A stretch of 64,000 bases of DNA. Origin: an uncultured Collinsella sp. GTDB lineage: Bacteria; Actinomycetota; Coriobacteriia; Coriobacteriales; Coriobacteriaceae. The notes beneath the pieces are model-generated. The model saw only the letters and a program-made list of their open reading frames with translations. It was not told the DNA's origin and did no database searches. The translations under genes and the position numbers were made by a program. The DNA lies in contig CAJLTA010000009.1 of the NCBI GenBank assembly GCA_905209455.1, positions 1 to 64,000 on the forward strand, read 5' to 3'. Within the stretch, counting starts at the first letter, position 1. Every line of letters starts with the position of its first letter. Below, one piece after another: positions 43,901-52,984 of the stretch.

Positions 43901-44694
43901 ATGAGGCAGACGGGCTTGGCGTCGCGACCGAGCTCATGGCGCATCTCCATGTAGCGGTCGAAGGCCTGCTGCACCACGGCGTCGTCGATCGTCACGTCGT
44001 CCAGGACGGTGCCGAAAGTGGTGTGGCGGCAGTGGTCGGACCAATAGGTGTCGATTACGCGGATCTCGGTGATGGTGGGGTCGCGGTCCTCATCGCGGAA
44101 GTACTGCTGGCAGAAGGCGATGTCTGCCTCGTCCATGGCAAGGCCGCGATCGGCGATAAAGGCGGCAAGGCCGGCCTCGTCGAGCTTGCGGAAGCCGTCG
44201 AGCACCTCGACGGGCTGGGGCTCGGGAGTCTCCATGTACAGCGTCTCGGGCAGGTCGAGCGAGGCGATGCGCGCCTCGACGGGGTTCACCACGTAGTGCT
44301 TGATGGCCTCGATGGCGGCTTCGTCCAGAGCGCCCGAGATGATATAGACCTTGGCGGAGCGCACGGCGGGGCGCTCGCCCTGGCTGATGAGCTGCACGCA
44401 CTCGCTGGCGGAGTCGGCGCGCTGGTCAAACTGGCCAGGCAGGAATTCGACGGCAAAGACGGCGCCATCGCTTGCGGGGAGCTCGTCGTAGGTCACATCG
44501 ACCTGGGGCTCGCTAAAGACGGTCGGCACGCAGGAGCGGAAAAGCTCCTCGTCGATGCCCTCGACGTCGTAGCGGTTGATGATCCTCAGGGCCTCGATGC
44601 CCTTGATGCCGAGAATTTCGGTCAGCTCGCCCTTGAGCTGCTGAGCCTCGACGTCGAACCCGGGTTTCTTCTCCACGTAGATACGAGAGACCAT
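40948..44694 (-). CDS. purL: Phosphoribosylformylglycinamidine synthase, single chain (PurL)
   Basis: The enzyme converts FGAR to FGAM in purine synthesis, using glutamine and ATP. The 1,248-residue chain holds a PurS-like N-terminal part (YVEKKPGFDVEA), two PurM-like synthetase halves and a C-terminal class I glutaminase. Seen in order are TYWSDHCRHTTF near residue 255, FKNETHNHPTEIEPFGGAATC near 320, and IPVFPGNNCEYDSARA plus GICNGFQAL in the glutaminase. ATG at 44694 is preceded by AGGAAGG; the longer frame is noise. No other purine genes are in the window. Confidence 0.95.
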   Translation of the reverse strand: MVSRIYVEKKPGFDVEAQQLKGELTEILGIKGIEALRIINRYDVEGIDEELFRSCVPTVFSEPQVDVTYDELPASDGAVFAVEFLPGQFDQRADSASECVQLISQGERPAVRSAKVYIISGALDEAAIEAIKHYVVNPVEARIASLDLPETLYMETPEPQPVEVLDGFRKLDEAGLAAFIADRGLAMDEADIAFCQQYFRDEDRDPTITEIRVIDTYWSDHCRHTTFGTVLDDVTIDDAVVQQAFDRYMEMRHELGRDAKPVCLMDMGTIGAKYLKKTGVMTDVDESEEINACTVKVKVDVDGEDQDWLFLFKNETHNHPTEIEPFGGAATCVGGAIRDPLSGRSYVYQAMRVTGAGDPTVPVSETLEGKLPQRKLVTTAAAGYSSYGNQIGLATDQVNELYHPGYVAKRMEVGAVVGATPANHVRRECPAPTDKIILLGGRTGRDGIGGATGSSKTQNTESVETSGAEVQKGNAPVERKLQRLFRRGDACRLIKRCNDFGAGGVSVAVGELADGLYVDLDTVTKKYDGLDGTELAISESQERMACAVADGDVEEFMGYAAEENLEATVIAEVTAEPRMRMAWNGVAIVDLSREFLNSNGAPKHQVAHVCARSVWQPSWAGTTLAERMTSLVTDLNVASNKGLSERFDSTIGAATVLMPFGGKTQLTPSSAMVAKFPVDGETTTASAMAWGFNPYLMEADQFAGAYLSVVESIAKLVAAGFEHKRAYLSFQEYFERLRTEAERWGKPMAAVLGALMAQVDLGAGAIGGKDSMSGSFEDEAGELNVPPTLISFAVAVGRAARAVSPEFKGLTHRVVRIAPATYGEDYRPDAQQLLSAFDAVEALTATGNALAISTPGYGCGAESLFKMCVGNQIGIELAEDVDVESLFTPLYGSFIVELAEDAELPEVADGIVLEPLGTTVEGYVIDTGSEVIELAELQEAWESGIEGVFAYRSAGETPEVETIDFRAKDIHVYGGAKIARPRVIIPVFPGNNCEYDSARAFRAAGAKADTFVINNLTPEAVAESTHELARRIRASQIVMIPGGFSGGDEPDGSAKFITAFFRAPEVTEAVRDLLKARDGLMLGICNGFQALIKLGLVPYGDIVDATPDAPTLTFNTIGRHQSRLVRTRISSNLSPWLSQCSLDDPYTVAISHGEGRFVANDEVLAQLIANGQVATQYVGENGKPSMDLSVNPNGSALAIEGITSPDGRVLGKMGHAERRGDNLYRNVPEHVPGDKFMPIFESGVAYFA

Positions 44695-44878
44695 TGGTTC
44701 CTGCCTTCCTGATCGGTTGGGCGTACGGTACGGTATGCGGCAGCGGTCGGTTTGCGGGGTCTGCCCTGCGGTCGCCTTGAGCCACATGTTTGTAAACCTC
44801 ACTATGATACGACAGCTCGCGGCGCGTTGAGGACGGCGAGGGTGCTACAGTGAAGCGCAAACAAGAGAAAGGCATCAC

Positions 44879-46441
44879 ATGGCATTCGTTTCGCTCGCCA
44901 TCATCGCACTCGTGGCCTTTGCGAGTCCTTTTATCGCCTCGGCGATTCCCGGAAAACCCGTTCCCGAGACGGTCTTTTTGCTCGTGCTCGGCGCGGTGCT
45001 GGGACCCCATATGCTCGGCGTCATCCATGTAGATGCTGAGGTCTCGCTTGTGTCCGAGCTGGGCCTGGCCTTTTTGTTCCTGCTTGCCGGCTTTGAGATC
45101 GACCCCAAGAGCATCACGGGCGTCGAGGGGCGCTACGGCTTGGCGACGTGGGTCGTCACGTTTGGTATCGCCTGGCTTGCCGTGCGCTTTACCCCGTGGT
45201 TCTCGGTCAGTCATTTCGACGGTATCGCCGTGACGCTTGCCCTCACTTCGACGGCGCTCGGTACGCTCGTGCCCATCATGCGTGAGCGCTCGCTCACCGG
45301 CACGCGCGTGGGCGACTCGATTCTCGCGTATGGCACTTGGGGCGAGCTCGGTCCCGTGCTCGCCATGTCGGTGCTGTTGTCTGCCCGCACTGGCATCCAA
45401 ACGCTCGTTATCCTTGGCTTGTTTGCGGTGGTTTGCGTGTTGCTGGCCGTGGTCCCGAGCCGCTCCAAGCGCGTCGGCAGCCGCTTCTTTGCGTTTGTTG
45501 AGGAGCGCGCCGATACCACGTCGCAGACCTTCGTGCGCCTGACGGTGCTCATCCTGGTCACGCTCGTGGCATTCTCGGCTGTCTTTGATCTCGACATCGT
45601 GTTGGGTTCTTTTGCCGCCGGCTTTGTCCTGCGCTATATCATCCCCGAGGGCAACCATACGCTCGAGACCAAGCTCGACGGTCTGGCCTACGGTTTTTTG
45701 ATTCCGGTGTTCTTTACCGTATCGGGCGCAAAGATCGATCTGACGGCCGTGGCGTCGCGCCCGGGTCTGCTCGTGGGCTTTATCGTGGCGTTGTTGATTA
45801 TTCGTGCCGTGCCCATTCTTATTTCCATGAGCATTTGTCCTGCGACGCGCGATGTGTCGGCGTATGGTCGCATTACCGTGGCTCTGTACTGCACCACGGC
45901 CCTGCCGATCATTGTTGCCGTGACGAGCGTTGCCGTCAACGCGGGCGCGCTGTCGCAAGACATCGCGTCGGTTATGGTTGCCGCCGGCGCCATCACGGTG
46001 TTCTTGATGCCATTGCTCGCGCAGCTCTTCTACCGCGTGGTGGATGCCGCGCCGGTCGCCGCCGTGGCAGAAGTTGCCGAGCATCCATCCGATGCGCTCG
46101 ACATCCTGCGCGCCCACCACGATTTGGCGAGTCTGCTCGCACGAGAGCACGAGCTGCTGACTTCGCATGGCCATGGTCGCGTATTCGAGGGCCTGCCTAC
46201 GCTCGATGCGATTGCCGAGCGTCTTTCCGCCGAGGCGGCGAGCGGCCACGTCGATGCCCGCATCGTGGACGCGGCGCACCTACTTGCCGATAAGACCTAT
46301 GGAGACGAGGTCGACCCGTCCGAGCTGACCCCGCGCGAGCGCCGCCGTCTGGAGCGCGCCAAGCTCGCCGTGCGCGAATACCGCCGCCGCATGCTGGAGC
46401 TCTATGCAAGAGAAGAAGCCGAGGACGACGACGGCAAGTAG
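44879..46441 (+). CDS. CPA2-type cation:proton antiporter
   Basis: The 520-residue protein has about twelve spans of the Na+/H+ exchanger (CPA2/KefB-like) fold. Examples are VFLLVLGAVLGPHMLG near residue 33, LGLAFLFLLAGFEIDPKSI near 60, and SAVFDLDIVLGSFAAGFVLRY near 230. A hydrophilic cytosolic C-terminus (about 400-520) is Ala/Glu/Arg-rich and ends in a charged EEAEDDDGK. I see no TrkA-N domain. GAAAGG lies 6 bp before ATG. Ion specificity is unknown. Confidence 0.88.
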   Translation: MAFVSLAIIALVAFASPFIASAIPGKPVPETVFLLVLGAVLGPHMLGVIHVDAEVSLVSELGLAFLFLLAGFEIDPKSITGVEGRYGLATWVVTFGIAWLAVRFTPWFSVSHFDGIAVTLALTSTALGTLVPIMRERSLTGTRVGDSILAYGTWGELGPVLAMSVLLSARTGIQTLVILGLFAVVCVLLAVVPSRSKRVGSRFFAFVEERADTTSQTFVRLTVLILVTLVAFSAVFDLDIVLGSFAAGFVLRYIIPEGNHTLETKLDGLAYGFLIPVFFTVSGAKIDLTAVASRPGLLVGFIVALLIIRAVPILISMSICPATRDVSAYGRITVALYCTTALPIIVAVTSVAVNAGALSQDIASVMVAAGAITVFLMPLLAQLFYRVVDAAPVAAVAEVAEHPSDALDILRAHHDLASLLAREHELLTSHGHGRVFEGLPTLDAIAERLSAEAASGHVDARIVDAAHLLADKTYGDEVDPSELTPRERRRLERAKLAVREYRRRMLELYAREEAEDDDGK

Positions 46442-46454
46442 TCGATACTCTCTC

Positions 46455-46689
46455 GGGGAAGCCGCGTCCCGCTTTGAAGGCTCGGAACGGGATGTGGTTT
46501 CCGAAACGGGGGCCGTTGGGAAACTGTGTCCCGGAATGGGCGCTCAGAGTGGGATGCAGTTTCCGCGAGAGACCCGTTGCGGAAACGGTATCCCAGAATC
46601 GGCGTTCAAAACGGGACGCATTTTCCGCAAGGAGGTCCTGGGGAAAACCGTGCCCCGTTCTGATCCGAAATACTGGGACATAGTTTCCC
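46455..46689. repeat. 62-bp tandem array of palindromic units (about 3.8 copies)
   Basis: Reverse-type motifs (such as GGGAAACTGTGTCCC) start at 46455, 46517, 46579 and 46641, and forward-type motifs (such as GGGATGCAGTTTCC) start at 46489, 46551, 46613 and 46675. Each series has an exact 62-base period. Within each unit the two motifs are near-inverted repeats and can form a hairpin of about 14 bp. Units differ by many substitutions but hardly any indels. It lies downstream of the antiporter gene, before its terminator. No coding potential is seen. Confidence 0.85.
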
Positions 46690-46705
46690 TTTCATAACAA
46701 GAGAA

Positions 46706-46746
46706 AGCGCGCTGCCTGCGGTTGATGCAGACGGCGCGCCTTTTTG
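46706..46746 (+). terminator. Terminator downstream of the tandem array
   Basis: GCGCGCTGCCTGC and GCAGACGGCGCGC pair with small mismatches and are followed by CTTTTTGG. It would end a transcript from the antiporter gene through the array. Confidence 0.65.
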
Positions 46747-46787
46747 GTTGAGCTATGTTGAGGCTTGAAGCCAAAGCTTGTGGCTCC

Positions 46788-47537
<750 letters not shown>

Positions 47538-47674
47538 GGTGCCTCCATTCTTCGGGGGTGGACATACGCAGCACAGCATAACGGCGCGCAAAATCAACTT
47601 CGTTCGCATATCGGTAAACGGCACCCTCGGTTGTCAGCGAATGGCCAAGTTGTTCAAACTTTTGCTTGATGAAC

Positions 47675-47715
47675 GTCAAACAAAGGGGCTCCCATCCAAA
47701 CGGACGGGAGCCCCT
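47675..47715 (-). terminator. Terminator of hom
   Basis: On the minus strand GGGGCTCCC and GGGAGCCCC pair and are followed by TTTGTTTG. It lies about 30 bp past the hom stop. Confidence 0.7.
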
Positions 47716-47745
47716 CAGGTGCTATGTTGTGTGCCAAGGACTGGA

Positions 47746-49089
47746 CTAGTTCGCCATAACGCCTTCGGTCCAAGCCTCAACGTCCTCAATGCGCAGGACG
47801 TTGGCGACCTCGGCCACGCAGTCGACGCTGGCAAGCTCGGCGGCGGCAGCCTGGACATTCTTCTCGAGCGCGCGGTGCGTCAGGAAGATGACCGAGCAGG
47901 CATCGCTGACGCCCGACTTGCCGTCCTCGACCTGGTTGATGAGCGAGATCGAGATGCTGTGCTTGGCAAAGATGTCGACCGTCTCGGACAGGGCGCCCAC
48001 GCGGTCGGCGACCTTCAGGCGCACATAGTACTTGGTCTGGAGCTCGTCCATGGGCTTAAAGGCGAGATTGTGACCATAGGGCTCAATCTCGGGCAGCGGA
48101 GCCACGCCGCGGCTGATCTGCTCGGAGAGCGACAGGATATCGCCCACGACGGCGCTCGCGGTGGGGAAGGAGCCTGCGCCGGCACCGTAGAACATGGTCT
48201 CGCCCACGGCGTCGCCTACCACGTAGACAGCGTTCATGGCGCCGTTGACCTTGGCGAGCATGTGATCGGCAGGGATCAGCGTGGGGTGCACGCGAACGTC
48301 GACGCCGGCGTCGGTGTTGCGGGCGATGCCGAGCAGCTTAATGGTGTAGCCGAGCTCGCGGGCCTGGGCGATGTCCTCGGCGCCGATGGTACGGATACCC
48401 TGCTGGTACACATCATCGGTGGTCACGCGGGTGCCAAAGCCGATGGAGGCGAGGATCGCCGTCTTGCTGGCGGCGTCGAAGCCGTCGACGTCGGCGGACG
48501 GGTCGGCCTCGGCGTAGCCCTTGGCCTGGGCGTCGGCGAGCACGTCGGCGTAATCGGCGCCCTCGGCGTCCATGCGCGACAGGATGTAGTTGGTGGTGCC
48601 GTTGAGAATGCCGGCGATGGTCAGGATCTTGTTGCCCACCAAGTCGTGCTCGAGCGTGCTCACGATGGGGATGCCGCCGCCGCAGCTGGCCTCGCACTTA
48701 ATTTGCACGCCGCATGCGCGCGCCTTCTCGGCGAGCGTCTCGACATGACGGCCCAGCAGGGCCTTGTTGGCAGAGACGACGTGCTTGCCGTTCTCGAAGG
48801 CGGTGGTAAAGATCTCGGTCGCGGGGTGCTCGCCGCCGATCAGCTCGACGACGATGTCGACGGCGGGGTCGGTGACGACGTCGTGCCAGTCGCTCGTAAA
48901 GGCCTCACGCTCAATACCGGCTGCCTCGGCCTGCTCCCAGGCAAGCGCGCAGGCGCGGGTCAGCTTAAGGTCGATGCCGTAGGCTGCCAGGTACTCATCG
49001 TGGTGGCTCTTGATCAGACGGGCCACGCCGCCGCCGACGGTTCCCAGACCGATCAGACCGACGTTCACGGTGCGCAGGGGTTCGCTCAT
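47746..49089 (-). CDS. hom: Homoserine dehydrogenase
   Basis: This enzyme reduces aspartate semialdehyde to homoserine for threonine and methionine synthesis. The 447-residue chain has the NAD-binding GLIGLGTVGGGVA, the dimer and catalytic region with ILNGTTNYILSRM near 178 and GYAEADPSADVDGFDAASK near 200, and a C-terminal ACT domain (about 370-447) for feedback by threonine or related products. AAGGAG lies before ATG. It diverges from livK1 across 248 bp. Confidence 0.95.
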   Translation of the reverse strand: MSEPLRTVNVGLIGLGTVGGGVARLIKSHHDEYLAAYGIDLKLTRACALAWEQAEAAGIEREAFTSDWHDVVTDPAVDIVVELIGGEHPATEIFTTAFENGKHVVSANKALLGRHVETLAEKARACGVQIKCEASCGGGIPIVSTLEHDLVGNKILTIAGILNGTTNYILSRMDAEGADYADVLADAQAKGYAEADPSADVDGFDAASKTAILASIGFGTRVTTDDVYQQGIRTIGAEDIAQARELGYTIKLLGIARNTDAGVDVRVHPTLIPADHMLAKVNGAMNAVYVVGDAVGETMFYGAGAGSFPTASAVVGDILSLSEQISRGVAPLPEIEPYGHNLAFKPMDELQTKYYVRLKVADRVGALSETVDIFAKHSISISLINQVEDGKSGVSDACSVIFLTHRALEKNVQAAAAELASVDCVAEVANVLRIEDVEAWTEGVMAN

Positions 49090-49207
49090 AGATAGCTCCT
49101 TCGTGCATCTTATGGATGGATTAACCGCTTAAAGGTTGAGTGCATTCTAGCGTGAACCGAGGGCGCGTGCTCGCCAGGCAACAGGAGTCGCACAAAACGG
49201 CACCCCC

Positions 49208-49232
49208 GAAACGCTGCGGAAACATTGGAAAC
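49208..49232. promoter_or_regulatory. GAAAC direct repeats upstream of livK1 (GlnR-like)
   Basis: GAAAC-N6-GAAAC (49208-49223, period 11) is followed by a third GAAAC at 49228. The layout fits tandem sites for an OmpR-family regulator such as GlnR (consensus gTnAC-N6-GaAAC), about 110 bp before livK1. Confidence 0.4.
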
Positions 49233-49337
49233 ATGCTCGCTACAAACGTAACCGTAACAAACTGTCAACGTTTGCACCATAAGGTTTGCCCTGTACCGCA
49301 AGACGGCCGCACCGCGGCCAGCGAAAAGGGGGACACC

Positions 49338-50504
49338 ATGTTTAGCATCAACAACGTACTTAACCGCAGGAGTTTCTTGGCTGGCGCCGCGGCGCTCGGT
49401 GGCACCGCGGCGCTCGCTGGTTGCTCGTCGGGTGGCTCGGAGGGCGGCTCCGCCGATGACGGCAAGACCTTCAAGATCGGTGTCATCGGCCCTCTGACCG
49501 GCGCCGCGGCAACCTATGGCGTTTCGGCCGAGAAGGGTGCCAAGCTCGCCGCCAAGGATTTCTCGACCAAGGACCTCAAACTCTCGCTTAAGTCCGAGGA
49601 TGACGTCGCTGACGGCGAGAAGGCTATCAACGCCTTCAATACCCTGTGTGACTGGGGCATGCAGGCGCTCGTCGGTCCGGTCACCACCGGTGCTGCCGTC
49701 GCTGTCTCGGGCGAGATTGCCGACGACATGCTCATGGTCACGCCCTCGGCCTCGTCTCTCGACGTCACCAAGGATAAGACCACGGTCTTTCAGGTTTGCT
49801 TCACCGATCCCACCATGGGCGCCAGCGCCGCGAAGTTCTTGGCCGAGAAGTACGCGGATGCCAAGATTGCCCTGTTCTACAACTCCGGCGATACGTACAG
49901 CTCGGGTGTTGCCGATGCCTTTGCCGAGCAGGCCAAGGAGTCCAAACTTGATATCGTCGATACCGAGACCTTTAAGGACGATTCCTCCACGAGCTTTACC
50001 AACCAGCTCACCAAGGCCAAGGAGGCCGGCGCCACGCTCATCTTTGCGCCGATCTACTACACGCCGGCGTCCGTTTTGCTCAAGAACGCCAAGGACATGG
50101 GCTACGACATGACCCTCATGGGTACCGACGGCATGGACGGCCTACTCTCTGTGGAAGGCTTCGATACCTTTCTTGCCGAGGGCGTACTGCTCATGACCCC
50201 GTTTTCGGCTGACGATGAGAAGAATGCCGACTTCGTCAAAGCCTATAAGGATGCCTACGACGAGACACCCAACCAGTTTGCCGCCGACGCCTACGATTGC
50301 GTCCACGCCATTGTCGAGGCCATCGACAAGGCGGGGATTGACATTACGGCCGACGGTGCCGACATTGCCGGCGACCTTGCCCGTGCCATGCGCAAGATCA
50401 AGATCGAGGGCCTGACAGGCGAGCTGACGTGGAATGACGAGGGCCAGGTCGAAAAGCCCGCTACGGCCTATGTGATCCAGGACGGCAAGTACATCGCCGC
50501 CTAA
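49338..50504 (+). CDS. livK: Branched-chain amino-acid ABC transporter binding protein 1
   Basis: The 388-residue lipoprotein is of periplasmic-binding type I (LivK). A Tat-like NRRSFLAG and a lipobox LAGC (lipidated Cys near residue 28) give export and anchoring. The binding domain starts FKIGVIGPLTGAAATYG and has VGPVTTGAAVAVS and PIYYTPASVLLKNAKDMG. ATG at 49338 is preceded by AAAGGGGG; the frame runs open to 49140 but has no domain content. It is about 70% identical by eye to the second binding protein just downstream. Confidence 0.92.
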   Translation: MFSINNVLNRRSFLAGAAALGGTAALAGCSSGGSEGGSADDGKTFKIGVIGPLTGAAATYGVSAEKGAKLAAKDFSTKDLKLSLKSEDDVADGEKAINAFNTLCDWGMQALVGPVTTGAAVAVSGEIADDMLMVTPSASSLDVTKDKTTVFQVCFTDPTMGASAAKFLAEKYADAKIALFYNSGDTYSSGVADAFAEQAKESKLDIVDTETFKDDSSTSFTNQLTKAKEAGATLIFAPIYYTPASVLLKNAKDMGYDMTLMGTDGMDGLLSVEGFDTFLAEGVLLMTPFSADDEKNADFVKAYKDAYDETPNQFAADAYDCVHAIVEAIDKAGIDITADGADIAGDLARAMRKIKIEGLTGELTWNDEGQVEKPATAYVIQDGKYIAA

Positions 50505-50566
50505 GTGCGCATAAAGCGCGACCGGTGAGGCCGTTTTATTCAGGGAAGGGACGCCTGTAACAGAAC

Positions 50567-50582
50567 GGAAACATTACTTTCA
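50567..50582. promoter_or_regulatory. GlnR-like site upstream of livK2
   Basis: GTAAC-N6-GAAAC matches the actinobacterial GlnR consensus exactly, about 190 bp before livK2. The following 190 bases are AT-rich and end in a small TCGGG/CCCGA hairpin just before the ribosome binding site. Confidence 0.45.
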
Positions 50583-50775
50583 CACAATAAAGTGGCCTTA
50601 CTGCATAAAGTAATAGAAATACGCAGAATTATGGATAAATGAACAAATCCAAAGAAAAGTTGAAATAATCGCCACTTTCCTTAACTAAAGCGTCTAGTAT
50701 TTTGCGAACGCCGAACACGGCGAAGGATGGCCTGTCGGGTAACCGAAACCCGACGAGATTTGAGAGGAGAGCCGC

Positions 50776-51963
50776 ATGTCGAGCCTCACCGGTAAGTCAT
50801 TGAACCCTGTTATGAATCGCAGGAGCGTTATCGCGAGCGCAGCAGGTCTGGGGGCGATGTCCATTCTAGCCGGCTGCTCCTCCAACGGCGGCGATAGCGG
50901 TTCCGCTTCGGGCGACGCTTCGTTTAAGATCGGCACCATCGGCCCGCTGACCGGTGCCAACGCGTCCTACGGCAAGTCCGTTACCCAGGGTGTCGAGCTT
51001 GGCTGCAAGGATTTCTCGACCAAGGAGCTGCCGCTTGCCAGCAAGGCCGAGGATGACCAGGCCGACGGCGAGAAGGCCGTCAACGCCTTCAACACCCTGC
51101 TCGACTGGGGCATGCAGGCCCTCGTCGGCCCGACCACCACGGGTGCGTCGGTTGCCGTTGCCGCCGAGTGCGGTAACGACCCCAAGACGTTCATGATCAC
51201 CCCGTCCGCGTCCTCCGAGGACGTCACCGACGGCAAGGATTGCGTCTTCCAGGTTTGCTTCACCGACCCCAACCAGGGTGTCAACGCTGCCAAGTTCCTG
51301 GCGCAGAAGTATGCGGACGAGAAGTTCGTGCTGTTCTATAACTCCGGCGACGCATATTCTTCGGGCATCGCAGATTCCTTTAAGGCCCAGGCCGCTGAGT
51401 CCAAGCTCGAGATTGTTGACGAGGAGACCTTTAAGGACGACTCCGCCACGAGCTTTACGAACCAGCTGACCAAGGCCAAGCAGGCCGGCGCCACCATGAT
51501 CTTTGCGCCGATCTACTACACGCCGGCGTCCGTCCTGCTCAAGAACGCCAAGGACATGGGCTACGACGTCAAGATGATGGGCTGCGACGGCATGGACGGC
51601 ATCCTGGGCGTTGAGGGCTTCGATACCTCTCTTGCTGAGGGTCTGCTGCTCATGACCCCGTTCTCCGCCGACGACGAGAAGAACGCCGACTTCGTCAACG
51701 CTTACAAGGATAAGTACGGCGATACCCCCGACCAGTTTGCCGCCGACGCCTACGATGGCGTGCACGCGGTGGCCGAGGCCCTCAAGGAGGCCGGTCTTGG
51801 TGTCGACGCCGACCCGACCGAGGCCGCCGAGAAGCTGTCCAAGGCTATGCTCAAGATTACCGTTGACGGTCTGACCGGCAAGCTCACCTGGAACGATAAG
51901 GGCCAGGTCCAGAAGGAGCCCACGGCGTACGTCATCACCGACGGCAAGTACGTACAGGCCTAA
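50776..51963 (+). CDS. livK2: Branched-chain amino-acid ABC transporter binding protein 2
   Basis: The 395-residue paralogue of the preceding gene has an NRRSVIASAAG export signal and a lipobox LAGC. The solute-binding fold (SFKIGTIGPLTGANASYG, VGPTTTGASVAVA, IYYTPASVLLKNAKDMG) is nearly the same. Differences concentrate around the predicted ligand cleft loops and could alter amino-acid preference, but this is a guess. AGAGGAGAG precedes ATG. A 271-bp gap separates it from livK1, so it may have its own promoter. livHMGF follow. Confidence 0.92.
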   Translation: MSSLTGKSLNPVMNRRSVIASAAGLGAMSILAGCSSNGGDSGSASGDASFKIGTIGPLTGANASYGKSVTQGVELGCKDFSTKELPLASKAEDDQADGEKAVNAFNTLLDWGMQALVGPTTTGASVAVAAECGNDPKTFMITPSASSEDVTDGKDCVFQVCFTDPNQGVNAAKFLAQKYADEKFVLFYNSGDAYSSGIADSFKAQAAESKLEIVDEETFKDDSATSFTNQLTKAKQAGATMIFAPIYYTPASVLLKNAKDMGYDVKMMGCDGMDGILGVEGFDTSLAEGLLLMTPFSADDEKNADFVNAYKDKYGDTPDQFAADAYDGVHAVAEALKEAGLGVDADPTEAAEKLSKAMLKITVDGLTGKLTWNDKGQVQKEPTAYVITDGKYVQA

Positions 51964-52102
51964 TTGGCCGCCTTACATAGAGCGGTTTTGATCCCAAGCA
52001 GGGGAGGTTTTGGCCTTCCCTGCTTGCTTGGTATCTAGGGACGATGTAACGTCCCTGTTTCATACATCAACTGGAAACCTATTCGAAAGGGGGATGTGGA
52101 AC

Positions 52103-52984
52103 ATGACGGTCTTTATCCAATACCTGGTCAACGGCCTGTCCATGGGCAGCGTCTACGCCATCATCGCGTTGGGCTACACCATGGTCTACGGTATCGCCAA
52201 GATGCTGAACTTCGCTCACGGCGACGTCATCATGGTCGGTGCCTATGTCTCGTTCTGCGCCACGTCGTATCTCGGCCTCCCGGGCTGGGTATCTGTAATT
52301 CTTTCTTGTGTGGTCTGCACGGTTCTCGGCGTTCTCATTGAGGGTCTGGCCTATAAGCCGCTGCGCCAAGCAGGCCCGCTGGCCGTTCTGATCACGGCTA
52401 TCGGCGTGTCTTACTTCCTGCAGAACGCCGCGCAGCTTCTGTGGGGCGCCACGCCCAAGAACTTCACTTCGCTCGTCACCTTCCAGGTGCCGGAGTTCTT
52501 GGCCAAGTTCAACGTAAGCGCCGTCTCGCTCGTCACCATCGTCGCCTGCCTGGTTATCATGGCCGGCCTGATGTTCTTTACAGGTAAGACCAAGATGGGC
52601 AAGGCCATGCGCGCCGTGTCCGAGGACAAGGCCGCCGCTCAGCTCATGGGCATCAACGTCAACCGCACCATCTCGATGACGTTTGCCATCGGCTCGGCGC
52701 TTGCCGCCATCGCCGGCGTGCTCCTGTGCTCCTACTCGCCGGTGCTGCAGCCCACGACGGGTGCCATGCCTGGCATCAAGGCCTTCGACGCCGCTGTCTT
52801 CGGCGGCATCGGCTCCATCCCCGGTGCCTTTGTCGGTGGCATTCTCATCGGCATCATCGAGGCGATGGCGCAGGCTTACATTTCCACGAGCCTTGCCAAC
52901 TCCATCGTCTTTGGTGTTTTGATCATCGTCCTGCTCGTCAAGCCTGCCGGCCTCTTGGGCAAGTACGTCCCCGAGAAGGTGTAG
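52103..52984 (+). CDS. livH: Branched-chain amino-acid permease LivH
   Basis: The 293-residue inner-membrane subunit has about eight spans and the LivH motif GSVYAIIALGYTMVYGIAKMLNFAHGD near the start. MRAVSEDKAAAQLMGINVN and FGGIGSIPGAFVGGILIGIIE follow. ATG at 52103 has AAAGGGGG at nine bases; an ATG nine bases earlier is inside the ribosome-binding spacing and less likely. It sits directly before livM. Confidence 0.92.
   Translation: MTVFIQYLVNGLSMGSVYAIIALGYTMVYGIAKMLNFAHGDVIMVGAYVSFCATSYLGLPGWVSVILSCVVCTVLGVLIEGLAYKPLRQAGPLAVLITAIGVSYFLQNAAQLLWGATPKNFTSLVTFQVPEFLAKFNVSAVSLVTIVACLVIMAGLMFFTGKTKMGKAMRAVSEDKAAAQLMGINVNRTISMTFAIGSALAAIAGVLLCSYSPVLQPTTGAMPGIKAFDAAVFGGIGSIPGAFVGGILIGIIEAMAQAYISTSLANSIVFGVLIIVLLVKPAGLLGKYVPEKV

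Noticed and set aside
40894..44712. Very long open frame (over 1,200 codons) antisense to purL
   Set aside because: It mirrors purL on the other strand, a common effect of GC-rich codon usage. Its translation is low-complexity (Gly, Leu, Asp, Val, Ala) with no domain, while purL has all expected motifs.
46455..46689. CRISPR array
   Set aside because: The 62-base units diverge along their whole length, have no constant repeat with unique spacers, and no cas gene is nearby.
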